This document shows positions 46,292 to 54,591 of a stretch of 64,000 nucleotides of DNA, piece by piece. Under the pieces are notes generated by a model. That model searched no databases, was not told the origin of the DNA, and was given only the letters and a program-made list of their open reading frames with translations. How positions within the stretch are numbered: position 1 is the first letter of the stretch; each line of letters begins with the position of its first letter. The stretch covers positions 354,885 to 418,884 of the forward strand of contig NZ_JAMXMC010000004.1 of assembly GCF_024055665.1 (NCBI RefSeq), read 5' to 3'. A program made the position numbers and the translations under genes. This DNA is from Ideonella oryzae. GTDB lineage: Bacteria; Pseudomonadota; Gammaproteobacteria; Burkholderiales; Burkholderiaceae_C.

Positions 46292-46555
46292 TCACTCGCC
46301 CTTCTGTGCTTGAGCAGCGCGTTCAGCCTTGGCTTGGAGCCACTGCTTCACATCGCCGGCGCGGTAGCGAACGCAGCGCGTCGACAGGTGAATGGGCTTC
46401 GGGAAATCAGGGTCCCGCGCAGCCAGTGCGTAGCGTGTGGACCGGCTGAAGCCCCCCTGCGCATCAAGCCAAGCCCCTGGCACCAAAGCGTCGTCATTGC
46501 CTGCGAAGGCGAGGCTTTGGAGCGTCAGATTCCTCTTCAGTGCGTTGCCGTCCAT
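46292..46555 (-). CDS. AlpA-like DNA-binding protein (excisionase/regulator)
   Basis: 87-residue protein with an AlpA/MerR-type helix-turn-helix: GGFSRSTRYALAARDPDFPK is the recognition region and RCVRYRAGDVKQWLQAKAER the wing and following helix. AlpA proteins activate integrase genes or act as excisionases in P4-like elements. First gene of the leftward set 46.56-43.85 kb (AlpA, unknown, initiator, helicase), so it may set expression of replication genes. One of two AlpA-like proteins in the element. Confidence 0.8.
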   Translation of the reverse strand: MDGNALKRNLTLQSLAFAGNDDALVPGAWLDAQGGFSRSTRYALAARDPDFPKPIHLSTRCVRYRAGDVKQWLQAKAERAAQAQKGE

Positions 46556-46652
46556 GATGCGCTGTCATCGTGTTGCGATGTCCGGCATCGTTGAACGACC
46601 GTTCTTCTCCCCTGCAACTATCCCCCGGCACTTTTTTTGAGGGGGAGAAGGA

Positions 46653-47474
46653 TCAGGACGCTGTGTTTTTGATTTTTTTGCCAGCCAGGAGGTTGCCCCA
46701 TGCCTTTTCAAAGGCCTTCCGCTCAGCCTGGACGTCGCCAAGAAGGCGCTTCCATTTCGGACTGCTTCTCAACCGCTCCCAGGCAGCCTGCTTGGCCCCA
46801 CCCTTGCCCGGCCCATACGGTGGCAGCTCCAAGGGGTTGTGGCCGAGTTCCTCCAGCGTCTGCAGGATCAGCTCGCCCCTCTGCTCGATGACGGTCGCGG
46901 TGCCCTTGGGCCTCTTGTCACAGCCCCCAGAGAACATCTCTCGCACCATGCGATTGAGCCAGTCGATTTCCTCGTCTTCCGACCGTCGCCTGTCCGCCTG
47001 CATCTGCTCTGTCGGGGTCGAATCTGCATCGGATCGATCCAGGTCGCGCCAACGGGTTGATGCCATTGGTCCAAGGGCATCGAATGCCTGTTCCAGCAGA
47101 GCTGTGGCCTCTTCGACCGCACAGCGGCAAACGGAGTCCTCCACAGAGGTGAGCAGATCCAGCAGGTAATGCGCAGCTGAGGGTGGATCTGGGAATGAAG
47201 CCGAGATAGCTGGATGCAGTAGAAAGGCCGCCAGCTTTCGTCCGTCGAATGGGATCGGCAGCAATGGAGCCTCTCGCGGGTCAGCCTGCTTCAGCTCACA
47301 CTGAGGACCCCAACGCCACACTGGCGAGAACCACAGCGTCGCCTCAAGATCTGGCGCGAGATGAACGCCCGTGTCTTCACGGAACACCATCAAGCCGGGC
47401 TCTCCCAGGAGGGGGAGCAACTCCCAAATTCGCCGGGCCGTGGCCGCGCCGTAGGTTCTGCTGCTATCGATCAA
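46653..47474 (-). CDS. hypothetical protein of the element (273 aa)
   Basis: 273-residue soluble protein. The N-terminal half contains aromatic-rich segments (EATLWFSPVWRWGPQCELKQ, FDGRKLAAFLLHPAISASFP); the second half is charged and helical (RRRSEDEEIDWLNRMVREMF, LLGDVQAERKAFEKAWGNLL) and ends with basic residues. No domain recognised. About 97 bases separate it from the AlpA-like gene downstream, a T-rich gap. Lower codon bias than the chromosomal genes, like the rest of the element. Confidence 0.65.
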   Translation of the reverse strand: MIDSSRTYGAATARRIWELLPLLGEPGLMVFREDTGVHLAPDLEATLWFSPVWRWGPQCELKQADPREAPLLPIPFDGRKLAAFLLHPAISASFPDPPSAAHYLLDLLTSVEDSVCRCAVEEATALLEQAFDALGPMASTRWRDLDRSDADSTPTEQMQADRRRSEDEEIDWLNRMVREMFSGGCDKRPKGTATVIEQRGELILQTLEELGHNPLELPPYGPGKGGAKQAAWERLRSSPKWKRLLGDVQAERKAFEKAWGNLLAGKKIKNTAS

Positions 47475-47574
47475 AGCGCGCTCCTGCTGCGCAATCCTGA
47501 AGAGGGTGCCCCGGCAGGAGGATCAGGAGCCCTCTCTTCGGTTCGCGGGCCTATCGGGGGCATAACTTGGGCGA

Positions 47575-47964
47575 TCAGTCGAGGTCGATGGTGGGGTCCA
47601 GGTACTCCATGGCGTGATCCATGGCCCGCATGATGCCTGCCGCCTCGCTCAGGCTCTCAAACACCAGCCCACCACGCTCCGGAATCGATCCGGCCGCGAG
47701 GCGCAAGACGCTGATGGCTTGGCACCAGGCCTGCTGGAACTCAAGCCGCCCCGGCCTCGGCTCGGATTGGAGCCTGGCCACGGTCTGAGACACCCCCGCA
47801 AGCGCGTGACGAACGTCGTACCGCCAGGGACCGCTGTCGGCCTTGCTGATCAGGTCAGCGCACGTTGCCAGGTGCCCCTCGATCAGCGAGCACGCAAGGG
47901 ACATCACTTGCTCCACAGACGGCAGGGTGATCTCCGATGGCTTGATGTTGGACTTCTTGTTCAT
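47575..47964 (-). CDS. hypothetical protein, last gene of small-gene cluster
   Basis: 129-residue protein (MNKKSNIKPSEITLPSVEQV start), predicted mostly helical, with LACSLIEGHLATCADLISKA and LSEAAGIMRAMDHAMEYLDP. No family recognised. Its start overlaps the stop of the preceding leftward gene by four bases (ATGA), so it is the distal gene of a chain of six translationally coupled genes (49.35-47.58 kb). Confidence 0.65.
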   Translation of the reverse strand: MNKKSNIKPSEITLPSVEQVMSLACSLIEGHLATCADLISKADSGPWRYDVRHALAGVSQTVARLQSEPRPGRLEFQQAWCQAISVLRLAAGSIPERGGLVFESLSEAAGIMRAMDHAMEYLDPTIDLD

Positions 47965-48359
47965 GCTGAAACTCCTTGAGTTGAGGTTGTGCCGCGCGCG
48001 GCGTGACCGCGCCGATGCGGGATGGTCATGTTCTCTGCCATGCGGGCGGCCAGCAGCATCGCGTTGGCCTGCTGGGCCAGGTTGGACAGGCTGAAGAGCA
48101 GCTTCGACAAGCTGCGCCCGTCCAGGAAGGCGCCAGTCACCGGGACGCTTCCATCCGGGGTCTCGTCGCCGGCAACCTGCACCGCCAGCGCGCTCATCAG
48201 GGCCGCCAGGTCTTCCGTCATCGCCACGCCGCCGTCACCACACAGGCGCAGAGCCTGCAGGTCCGCATCCGACAGGTTCTCTTCGGCCCGGTCCAGCAGG
48301 CCCGTCAGCAGGTCAGCCAGATCGGCGGTTCTCAGTGGGGGAAAGGTCTTCTTGCTCAT
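47961..48359 (-). CDS. hypothetical protein of small-gene cluster (132 aa)
   Basis: 132 residues, MSKKTFPPLRTADLADLLTG to TTSTQGVSA. Helical, leucine-rich, with LSKLLFSLSNLAQQANAMLL and a basic patch RMAENMTIPHRRGHAARG near the end. Coupled by ATGA overlaps on both sides. Function unknown; the general layout (short helical protein speaking of paired helices) recalls its two neighbours but without clear sequence identity. Confidence 0.65.
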   Translation of the reverse strand: MSKKTFPPLRTADLADLLTGLLDRAEENLSDADLQALRLCGDGGVAMTEDLAALMSALAVQVAGDETPDGSVPVTGAFLDGRSLSKLLFSLSNLAQQANAMLLAARMAENMTIPHRRGHAARGTTSTQGVSA

Positions 48360-48517
48360 GACAAGCCCCCTTGCGCAGGCAGCGCCAGCACCAGCGGCAG
48401 CGCCACCAGGCACAGCACGCACCACAGGCCGATGGCCTGATCCTGATCGGCCACCACGCGAGCGGCCACGTGCACCACGCGGCCCAGGGCGGCGCGGATC
48501 TTCCTTCGCATCGTCAT
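48356..48517 (-). CDS. small single-span membrane protein (53 aa)
   Basis: 53 residues, MTMRRKIRAALGRVVHVAAR then a hydrophobic segment of about 18 residues (IGLWCVLCLVALPLVLAL). The basic N-terminus and single helix suggest an inner-membrane protein with the N-terminus inside. The stop overlaps the next gene by ATGA and the start follows the previous stop by one base. A second ATG lies at 48511. Small membrane proteins of this kind occur in phages as holin-like, superinfection-exclusion or regulatory factors; nothing here decides between them. Confidence 0.55.
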   Translation of the reverse strand: MTMRRKIRAALGRVVHVAARVVADQDQAIGLWCVLCLVALPLVLALPAQGGLS

Positions 48518-48518
48518 C

Positions 48519-48755
48519 TCAGCCCTTTCGGATTCGGTACTGGACCTCGGCCGCATGGGCGGCCATCCACTGCGCATCGGCTTGGCCGTGAGCGGCCTGG
48601 GCTTGGGCCTGCAAGGCCCGCAGCACGGCGCCCAGCCGATGGATGCGGCCGGTGTCGCCGGCCTCGGCCTCGCCCACCAGTTCGGTGGCCAAGATGGACA
48701 GGCTGAGCACATCACCCACGGCCCGGGTGACACCTTCGAGTGCCGCGGCGTTCAT
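48519..48755 (-). CDS. small helical protein, paralogue A
   Basis: 78 residues. Residues about 9-55 (VTRAVGDVLSLSILATELVG, EAEAGDTGRIHRLGAVLRAL) are clearly related to the next gene upstream (48752-49000), indicating tandem duplication. Predicted two-helix hairpin. Overlaps that gene by ATGA. Function unknown. Confidence 0.65.
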   Translation of the reverse strand: MNAAALEGVTRAVGDVLSLSILATELVGEAEAGDTGRIHRLGAVLRALQAQAQAAHGQADAQWMAAHAAEVQYRIRKG

Positions 48756-49000
48756 GCGGCCTCCGGTGCACCGCTGGCGCTGGTGGAGGGCTCTGCATCG
48801 ATCGCGGCGGTCAGCAGCTCATCGGCTTTGATGTGCACACCCTCGATCTGATCCGCCATGGCGCGCACCAAGGAACCCAGGTGGTGGGCGTTGATGGTGC
48901 TGCCGGCCTCAACCTCCCGGACGAGGCCCGTTGCCATCACCGACAGGCTGACCAGATCACTGATGGCCAGGTTCAGGCTCTGGAGTTGTCCGGTGCTCAT
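48752..49000 (-). CDS. small helical protein, paralogue B
   Basis: 82 residues, with LAISDLVSLSVMATGLVREV and EAGSTINAHHLGSLVRAMAD aligning to paralogue A (LSxSxxATxLVxExEAGxT...HxLGxxxRA). The C-terminal 20 residues are alanine/serine-rich. Coupled on both sides by ATGA overlaps. Function unknown; duplication followed by divergence suggests a dosage or pairing role. Confidence 0.65.
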   Translation of the reverse strand: MSTGQLQSLNLAISDLVSLSVMATGLVREVEAGSTINAHHLGSLVRAMADQIEGVHIKADELLTAAIDAEPSTSASGAPEAA

Positions 49001-49350
49001 GCTGTCTCCTCCCCGGTGGAGCTCGTCTTGCGGGCGGACTCGGCGGAATAGGCGGCCAGGTCGATGGCCTGCGCCAGCGCGCGGGCCTGGACCACCGTGA
49101 GGCGGCTGATTCGCTCGCCGTCGGCATCCTGCAGCGCGATGGAAACCGGCGTCGGATCGCCAGCCTGGCGCGAGCGGTAGACGCTCAGCATCAGGTCACC
49201 GGCCAAGCAGACGCCTTGCAAGCGACGGGTGCGGGTGGACGCGGGAACGCGGTGGAAGGGGCGCGATGTGGCGCCTGGGGTGGGAATGGGCGCAGCGGCG
49301 CCCAGGGGGTTACCAGCCATGGTGTTTGTTGGCTCCTGTGTTGCGGTCAT
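48997..49350 (-). CDS. hypothetical protein, first gene of small-gene cluster
   Basis: 117 residues from the ATG at 49350, or 107 from the ATG at 49320 (MAGNPLGAAAPIP), which has an AGGAG but at a long distance. The N-terminus is proline/arginine-rich; the C-terminal 65 residues look folded (RLQGVCLAGDLMLSVYRSRQ, ISRLTVVQARALAQAIDLAA). No family recognised. As the promoter-proximal gene it should be driven from the 49.35-49.84 kb gap. Confidence 0.6.
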   Translation of the reverse strand: MTATQEPTNTMAGNPLGAAAPIPTPGATSRPFHRVPASTRTRRLQGVCLAGDLMLSVYRSRQAGDPTPVSIALQDADGERISRLTVVQARALAQAIDLAAYSAESARKTSSTGEETA

Positions 49351-49841
49351 CAGCAACCGCACCCCCCGCTTCCAAACGGGGGTGGCGGCCCAAGACGGGC
49401 GTTGGAAGACCGGAACACAGGGACCGGCGCACACAAAGGTGCCACCCGTCCGGGCCGCCGTAGAAAACCGGGGCACCAGACGTTGACGCGCAAAGAAAAA
49501 GCCGCACTTGAGGCGGCCGCGCGCCTGTGTTTTCCAGGCTTCCACACCTGCCGACTTTCGTCGGTGGCCACTGCATGTGCAGCGGTTGAGGGCAGTGTGC
49601 CCGAACCACACACAGGAGAGCAAGCCCCCCGGGGTCCTCCAGAGTAAGGGCGCGACGGGAAGGTCAGGTTTGGACAGGTCCGGACGTCAAGTTTTGACAG
49701 GCTCCAGAGCCACGGCAGACCCGCCAAGATCGGTGCGTCCAGCGCCAGCCGGTTTCAGGTTTTTTCAGGTTTCCCGGGCTGCTGCGGCCAGCGCCAGAGG
49801 CGCCGGGACGGGTCCCATTCCTCCAGAGGATGCCGCCAGGA
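49351..49841. other. 491-bp non-coding region with repeats, candidate promoter/operator
   Basis: No convincing gene. Contains a near-repeat TTTGGACAGGTC (49669-49680) / TTTTGACAGGCTC (49692-49704), a palindrome GTCAA-GTT-TTGAC (49686-49698), and TTTCAGGT twice ten bases apart (49753, 49763). On the minus strand the palindrome supplies TTGACG, a possible -35 for the leftward small-gene cluster. This is the largest gap in the element and the best place for its regulatory switch. Confidence 0.5.
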
Positions 49842-50285
49842 TCAGCGCCGCGTCTTTACGGCAAGTTCAGCGGCCCGCATCAGTACGTGCAGATCCGAAC
49901 CCAGTTGGACCATGGTGTTGCCCGTCTGAATGGCGATGGCCTGGGCCGCCGTGCCGGCCATCAGACTGGACAGCATGCGATCCTCCCGTGGGGTGAGGGT
50001 CAAGACTTCGTCGCCAATCTCGATCTTCACCCGGCCGTCGGACAGGATGGTCTTGCTGATGTCGCGGGCCGGCGGGTGCGTCTCCACAGGCACATAGACG
50101 CCACGCAATACCCGCTTGAGCTTCTGGTCATCGACCAAGGCCCGCAGCCGGTCATCCACGACCGTCAGCTTCAACCCCGTGAGCCTGGCCACCGTCTCAC
50201 GGGTGGCGACCTGCTCCAGCGCGTGCAGGTCGACCACGGCGTCATAGACGCGCTGGGTGCTGGTGATCTCCACGGTGGCGGTCAT
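49842..50285 (-). CDS. hypothetical protein with N-terminal wHTH-like segment
   Basis: 147 residues. MTATVEITSTQRVYDAVVDL followed by LHALEQVATRETVARLTGLK and VVDDRLRALVDDQKLKRVLR resembles a winged helix with a beta wing (GVYVPVE). The C-terminal half (KIEIGDEVLTLTPREDRML, AAQAIAIQTGNTMVQLGSDL) is of unknown fold. ATGA overlap with the large virion gene upstream makes it the last gene of that operon. A regulator of the element or a virion-associated protein are both possible. Confidence 0.65.
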   Translation of the reverse strand: MTATVEITSTQRVYDAVVDLHALEQVATRETVARLTGLKLTVVDDRLRALVDDQKLKRVLRGVYVPVETHPPARDISKTILSDGRVKIEIGDEVLTLTPREDRMLSSLMAGTAAQAIAIQTGNTMVQLGSDLHVLMRAAELAVKTRR

Positions 50286-52444
50286 CGCGCGGACTCCCCC
50301 TGGCTGGCCATCAAGGTCCCGAGCGTCACAGCGGGCAGCCCTCGGGGCGGCGGTAGCGGTTTGCGCACCAGAGCCGGGGCGATGTTCTGCGCCTGGCGCT
50401 GCTGCACGTTCCTGGCGAACCCAGAGACGGTTGGACCCAGACCCAGCAGCGGCACCTTGGACGCCAGGCGGTCCAGAAGGTCCAGGCCTCGCCCGGCCAG
50501 GAGCGCGCCGGAGTTGCTGTTGTTCACTGCGGAACCCACCGGCTGAGCTGTGGCGAACTGCGCCACCCGGCCGACGGCTTTGAGCTGGGCCACCTCCTCC
50601 TTGCTGAAGAACTGCCCCAGCTTGCGCGGGCCCAGAGCCATCAGCGCCCGGTTGTAGCCGCTGGCGCTGAACTTCCCCGTCTCGTCAGCCGCGGCGCCGA
50701 TGGCGGCCGTCTTCAGGTGCGCGGCGATGCTCCCCCGCACGGCCTGCAGGGACTGCGGATCGCTGCGGCGCAACTCGCTGGCCAGGCGCCCGGTGTCCTC
50801 CACCTTGGCGCCGCGGCTGATGACGTAGCGCTGCACGAAGTCATCCGGCGCAGCGGTGCCTTCGTACACCGCCTTGAGGCCCGGGATGGCCTCCACGCGC
50901 TGCATCATGTCCCGGTTCGCCAGCCGGGCCCGGTTGAAGGCCTCCACGGCTTGCTCGCCGGCCTGAACCCCGGCCGCAGGACTGCCCTGGCCGAGTCCGA
51001 GCACGGGGGTCTCGTCCAGCGCCTGCCGCACCAGCCCCAGGGCCATGCGGGTCTGCCCGTCACTGCTGGCCCGCTGCAGCTGGCCCATGGCGGTCTTGAG
51101 CTGCTCCGCGTAGTCGACTGTGAAGGGGACCTCGCCTGCGGCAATGCGGTTCAGGTGCTGCCCCACCGAAGGCGGTAGCGCGCTGCCCAGCAGTGCCTCA
51201 TCCAACAGGCTGTTGGCCCGACTGGTGAAGGCGCTCCCGTCCAGCGGGAAGCTCCGGCCAGCGCTGTCTCGGGCCTGGCTGTACAGCACGCCAACGGCGG
51301 CCCGGTCGGCATCCAGGCCGCGCTGCAGCGTGTCGATCGCCTGGGTGCCGACCGCATGGGCATCGCCTGCGCCCCCCGCCCCCAGACGGTTCAGGCTGTC
51401 GATCAAGGCGGCGTTGTTCTCGTTCTGCACGCGGGCCAGGCCATGCAGCCCGGTGTCGCTGGCGTTCGCCCCCATGCGGGCCAGGTTCTGCTCGCGGGTG
51501 ATCTGCACCGGATCCAGGCTCAGCATGCCCCGGGTGGGCGTGGCGCCGACACGCTGGAAGTCCAGCAGCCGAGAGACTGCCCCGGGGTCCAGGGTTTGGC
51601 CTGTGCCCAGCGCCTGCTCCACCTCGGCGCGCAGTCCCTGCCGCAGCGACTCGGGGACCTCGGCCCAGTTCACGCCCGCCTGGTCCAGGGCCTGCCCGAT
51701 CTGCTGCTCCATCCGCTGTGTGCGGGCAGGCAGGAGCACGCTGGCCGAGCGAACGCCGGAGCGGGCCGCCTGCATCAGACCCCCCAAGGTCAAGCCGCCG
51801 GCAAGACCCGCGCCCAGTTGCATGGCGTCATTGCCGCCAGCCTCCCGGGAGACGCCAGCGCCAGCACCGGTACCGACAGCGCCCACCATCTGCTCGGCGG
51901 GGTTGGCGGCCAGGGTCTGTGCCGCGGACTGCAGCATCCCGGGCTTGGCCAGTTGAGCCACCTTCCCCGCCGCGCCGGCCATGCCCGCGCCTCCGGCCAG
52001 GAATCGGGTGGCATCGCCCACCACCCGTTCCGTGGCGTCTTGAGGCTTGGGCAGACCGATCGCATCGGCCAGCTCGGTAGCTGTCTGGCCCAGGGGCCGC
52101 CCCTCCTGCGCACCCAGGGCACGCATGGCGGGATCGGTCACCAGCTTGCGGATGGGTTCTGTGACAACCTCGGCGGCCTGGCCCAGACCTTCCAGGCCGT
52201 AGCGGGCTGTCAGGCCCACCTGGCGCCCCAGCTCTTTGCCGGCACCCACCAGCTGCTGAGCCAGACCCGGCTCGGGCTTCTGGGCCGCCTCGGGCGTTGA
52301 GGCACTCGGCCCCTGCGCAGGGGCTGCATCCCATGTCACGTGCGCCGGGTCGATGGACGTCGCCTGCGCCCGGGCGGGCTGATCCCAGGTCACGGAGGAG
52401 GGATCGATGCCCGGCGCGGATGGTGTGGATTGGTCAGTCGGCAT
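50282..52444 (-). CDS. large phage virion protein, probable DNA ejection protein
   Basis: 720-residue protein rich in A, G, L and Q without signal peptide. Start chosen at MPTDQSTPSAPGIDPSSVTW because GGGAG lies 8 bases ahead; ATG 52459 has no such site. Near the N-terminus a motif is repeated, IDPSSVTWD and IDPAHVTWD. A membrane-active-looking segment (FLAGGAGMAGAAGKVAQLAK, MQLGAGLAGGLTLGGLMQAA) follows, then long helices. This composition and its place next to a second such protein fit the internal (ejection) proteins of short-tailed phages, which form the conduit for DNA entry. Assignment rests on pattern, not on a recognised domain. Confidence 0.6.
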   Translation of the reverse strand: MPTDQSTPSAPGIDPSSVTWDQPARAQATSIDPAHVTWDAAPAQGPSASTPEAAQKPEPGLAQQLVGAGKELGRQVGLTARYGLEGLGQAAEVVTEPIRKLVTDPAMRALGAQEGRPLGQTATELADAIGLPKPQDATERVVGDATRFLAGGAGMAGAAGKVAQLAKPGMLQSAAQTLAANPAEQMVGAVGTGAGAGVSREAGGNDAMQLGAGLAGGLTLGGLMQAARSGVRSASVLLPARTQRMEQQIGQALDQAGVNWAEVPESLRQGLRAEVEQALGTGQTLDPGAVSRLLDFQRVGATPTRGMLSLDPVQITREQNLARMGANASDTGLHGLARVQNENNAALIDSLNRLGAGGAGDAHAVGTQAIDTLQRGLDADRAAVGVLYSQARDSAGRSFPLDGSAFTSRANSLLDEALLGSALPPSVGQHLNRIAAGEVPFTVDYAEQLKTAMGQLQRASSDGQTRMALGLVRQALDETPVLGLGQGSPAAGVQAGEQAVEAFNRARLANRDMMQRVEAIPGLKAVYEGTAAPDDFVQRYVISRGAKVEDTGRLASELRRSDPQSLQAVRGSIAAHLKTAAIGAAADETGKFSASGYNRALMALGPRKLGQFFSKEEVAQLKAVGRVAQFATAQPVGSAVNNSNSGALLAGRGLDLLDRLASKVPLLGLGPTVSGFARNVQQRQAQNIAPALVRKPLPPPRGLPAVTLGTLMASQGESAR

Positions 52445-54341
52445 AGCTGATGCTCCCATCGCTGTACTGGACGACCTTTCGGCCGTTGTGGGTGCCGGTG
52501 CGGGTCACCGCGCGCTGCTGTAGCGGCGCCTGTTGCTGGGCCTGTTGCCCGCCGGCAGCGCTGGCCGCCTGATCGGCCGCAGATACCACCTGGCCAACTC
52601 GGTTCTGATGGTCGGGCACCTCGGCCAACATGCCCTGCGTGGCCAGCTCGCGATTGCGCCGCTTTTGCACGATCACCTCCGAGCTGTCCCCGGGCTGGGG
52701 GAAGTACTGCCGGCGGGCGTTTTGGAACTCGGACTCGCTGATGGCGGCCCCCGACTCCCGGCGCAGCACCGCGTTCACGAAGTCCCGCTGGGCCTGCTCC
52801 ACCTGCTGCTGCTGTGGTGTCTGGGTCCAGTTGGCCGCCACCCCGGCACCCACGGAATCCGCCATGCGCTTGAGCTTGAGATAGCCCGGTTGTTCAACGC
52901 CTGCCGCAGCCAGAGCATCCAGGGCTTTGCCGGACTCGAGCATGCGGGTGCCGAACTGCAGGGCCTTGGCCTGGGTGTCGGTCAGGTTGTTGCGACCCTT
53001 GGGGGTGTTGGGGTCTGCTGGGCCGCCCGGGATGAACTCCAGCCCCGTGCCGTCGGCCTTGACGCGGTAACCGCTCGGGACACCAGCGCCAGCAGCGCGA
53101 GTGGCATCGATGCCCAGCCGGGCCCTCTCGATGGCCACTTGGTCGGCCTGCTGCTGAACGGCCCGCTGCTCACGGGCGGCGGCCAGCTGCAGCTGAAGAA
53201 GCGACCGCCCGTCTTCGCCTGCCTGCTGCATCCCTTCGCGCTGGGTGGCTCCGCTCTCGTGCATGGCGGCCTCCTGCGCGCTCATCGCGCCGCGCTGGCG
53301 GGCGGACTCCTGCGCCAGCGCAGCCTGATAGGCCTGCACTTCCGGGTTGTTCTCAGCGCCGGGCCCGCCCCACTTGCGGGTGTTCAGGATGGAGCTGGCC
53401 GCGGTGGCTGCGTTCTCCAGGTCCTTCTGGCGGCGCCAGTCGGAACCGATGCCCACGGCGCCCCCGGGCGCGGAGAATCCCACCGGTCCGGCCGGCTGGC
53501 TGGTCTGCAGCGCCGCGGCGGGCGCACCAGAAGAGCGGGCGGCGAGGTTGGTGGCCGCCGCCTGGCTCTGGGGTGTCGGCAGACCGCGCGGCGCGGCGCC
53601 GTCGATCGCCGCCTGGGTGCTGTCGCCGTAGCTGTTGCCCGCCCGGTAGACGCCAGGCAGGCCACGCACCTGGGTTGCCCCATCCTGGACAGGTGCATCA
53701 AGGCGCCGCGGGTCGTTGGGGTTGGTCCCTCGGCCCGGCATCGTCTGAACACCGATGCTGGCGCTGGTGGTGGGCGAAGGGGCTGATGGCGCCGCGCCCT
53801 GAGCCCCCAGGTTGCTGGCCGCATGCAGGCCATCCCCGGGACCGACTGAGGGTGCGCCCAGAGCGAAGCCACGCACCGAGCGCCCATCGTCCACCAGCCC
53901 CCCGTCGGCGAAGAAGTAGCGCGGCTGACCCTTTTCACCTTCACCGACCTCCTCGGCGATGACGCTGGCCATCGGGACGAAGCCGGCGGGCGCCACCGGC
54001 ATGTGGGTGGCGTTCTTGATCTGGTCCAGGGCCTGCACTCCGATCGCATACACCTGCTCGGGCGGCATCTTGAACTCGCCGGCGCTCAAGGCCACCGGCA
54101 CCTTGCCGCGCCCCATGGCTGACAGCGTGGGCTCCCCCACGGCGGCCGTGCTGTCGGCGGGCATGATGTAAGAGCCGTTGGGGACCTCGTCCTCCACATC
54201 ATCGGACGTCCCCGTCCCAGGGCCTTGCACCAAGCCTCCATTGGCGAAGCCGCAGGTCGGGCATGCGCTGGCGCGCGGCTTCATGGGCGAGGTCTTGGCG
54301 CGCCGCGCCGGTTGAAAGCCTCGGATCGTTTCAGCTGCCAT
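52434..54341 (-). CDS. large phage virion-associated protein
   Basis: 635 residues. Start at MAAETIRGFQPARRAKTSPM; ATG 54401 lies inside the AlpA-like gene. Early motifs are characteristic of phage structural proteins: NGGLVQGPGTGTSDDVEDEV, NGSYIMPADST and VALSAGEFKMPPEQVYAIG. A middle Q/A-rich helical region (QREGMQQAGEDGRSLLQLQL, AAAREQRAVQQQADQVAIER) precedes a conserved C-terminal block RDFVNAVLRRESGAAISESE with FQNARRQYFPQPGDSSEVI, often seen in phage virion proteins. One CPTC pair sits near residue 27. Overlaps the next leftward gene by 11 bases. Confidence 0.75.
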   Translation of the reverse strand: MAAETIRGFQPARRAKTSPMKPRASACPTCGFANGGLVQGPGTGTSDDVEDEVPNGSYIMPADSTAAVGEPTLSAMGRGKVPVALSAGEFKMPPEQVYAIGVQALDQIKNATHMPVAPAGFVPMASVIAEEVGEGEKGQPRYFFADGGLVDDGRSVRGFALGAPSVGPGDGLHAASNLGAQGAAPSAPSPTTSASIGVQTMPGRGTNPNDPRRLDAPVQDGATQVRGLPGVYRAGNSYGDSTQAAIDGAAPRGLPTPQSQAAATNLAARSSGAPAAALQTSQPAGPVGFSAPGGAVGIGSDWRRQKDLENAATAASSILNTRKWGGPGAENNPEVQAYQAALAQESARQRGAMSAQEAAMHESGATQREGMQQAGEDGRSLLQLQLAAAREQRAVQQQADQVAIERARLGIDATRAAGAGVPSGYRVKADGTGLEFIPGGPADPNTPKGRNNLTDTQAKALQFGTRMLESGKALDALAAAGVEQPGYLKLKRMADSVGAGVAANWTQTPQQQQVEQAQRDFVNAVLRRESGAAISESEFQNARRQYFPQPGDSSEVIVQKRRNRELATQGMLAEVPDHQNRVGQVVSAADQAASAAGGQQAQQQAPLQQRAVTRTGTHNGRKVVQYSDGSISYAD

Positions 54342-54558
54342 GACCTGAGGTCTCCTCTGTGACAGTGGTGACAGTGCCCCGCTTGCCTTCGAAGTAGGCA
54401 TCCAGCTCCGACCGCTTGAACAACACCACCCGACTCCCCAGCCTGATGGGGCGCGGGAACGTGGGATCGTCTTTCATGCGGCGGCCAAGCGTGCGCCGGC
54501 TCAGCGAGTAGCGCGTGGCCGCCGCAGCCGGCCTGATCAGTTCGGGGTCCATGTCCAC
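54331..54558 (-). CDS. AlpA-like helix-turn-helix protein
   Basis: 75 residues: LIRPAAAATRYSLSRRTLGR is the helix-turn-helix, DDPTFPRPIRLGSRVVLFKR the wing, followed by a short helix. AlpA-type proteins bind DNA as excision factors or transcription activators. It is the promoter-proximal gene of the virion-protein operon and overlaps it by 11 bases. Less similar to the AlpA-like protein at 46.3 kb than two copies of one gene would be, so probably of different origin. Confidence 0.78.
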   Translation of the reverse strand: MDMDPELIRPAAAATRYSLSRRTLGRRMKDDPTFPRPIRLGSRVVLFKRSELDAYFEGKRGTVTTVTEETSGHGS

Positions 54559-54591
54559 AACTGTCGCGACGTGGCCCGATCTGGCTAAACC

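Noticed and set aside
49508..49996. Plus-strand frame in the large gap of the element
   Set aside because: Compositionally unlike neighbouring proteins, no ribosome-binding site, overlaps the repeat cluster and the 3' end of the 147-residue gene.
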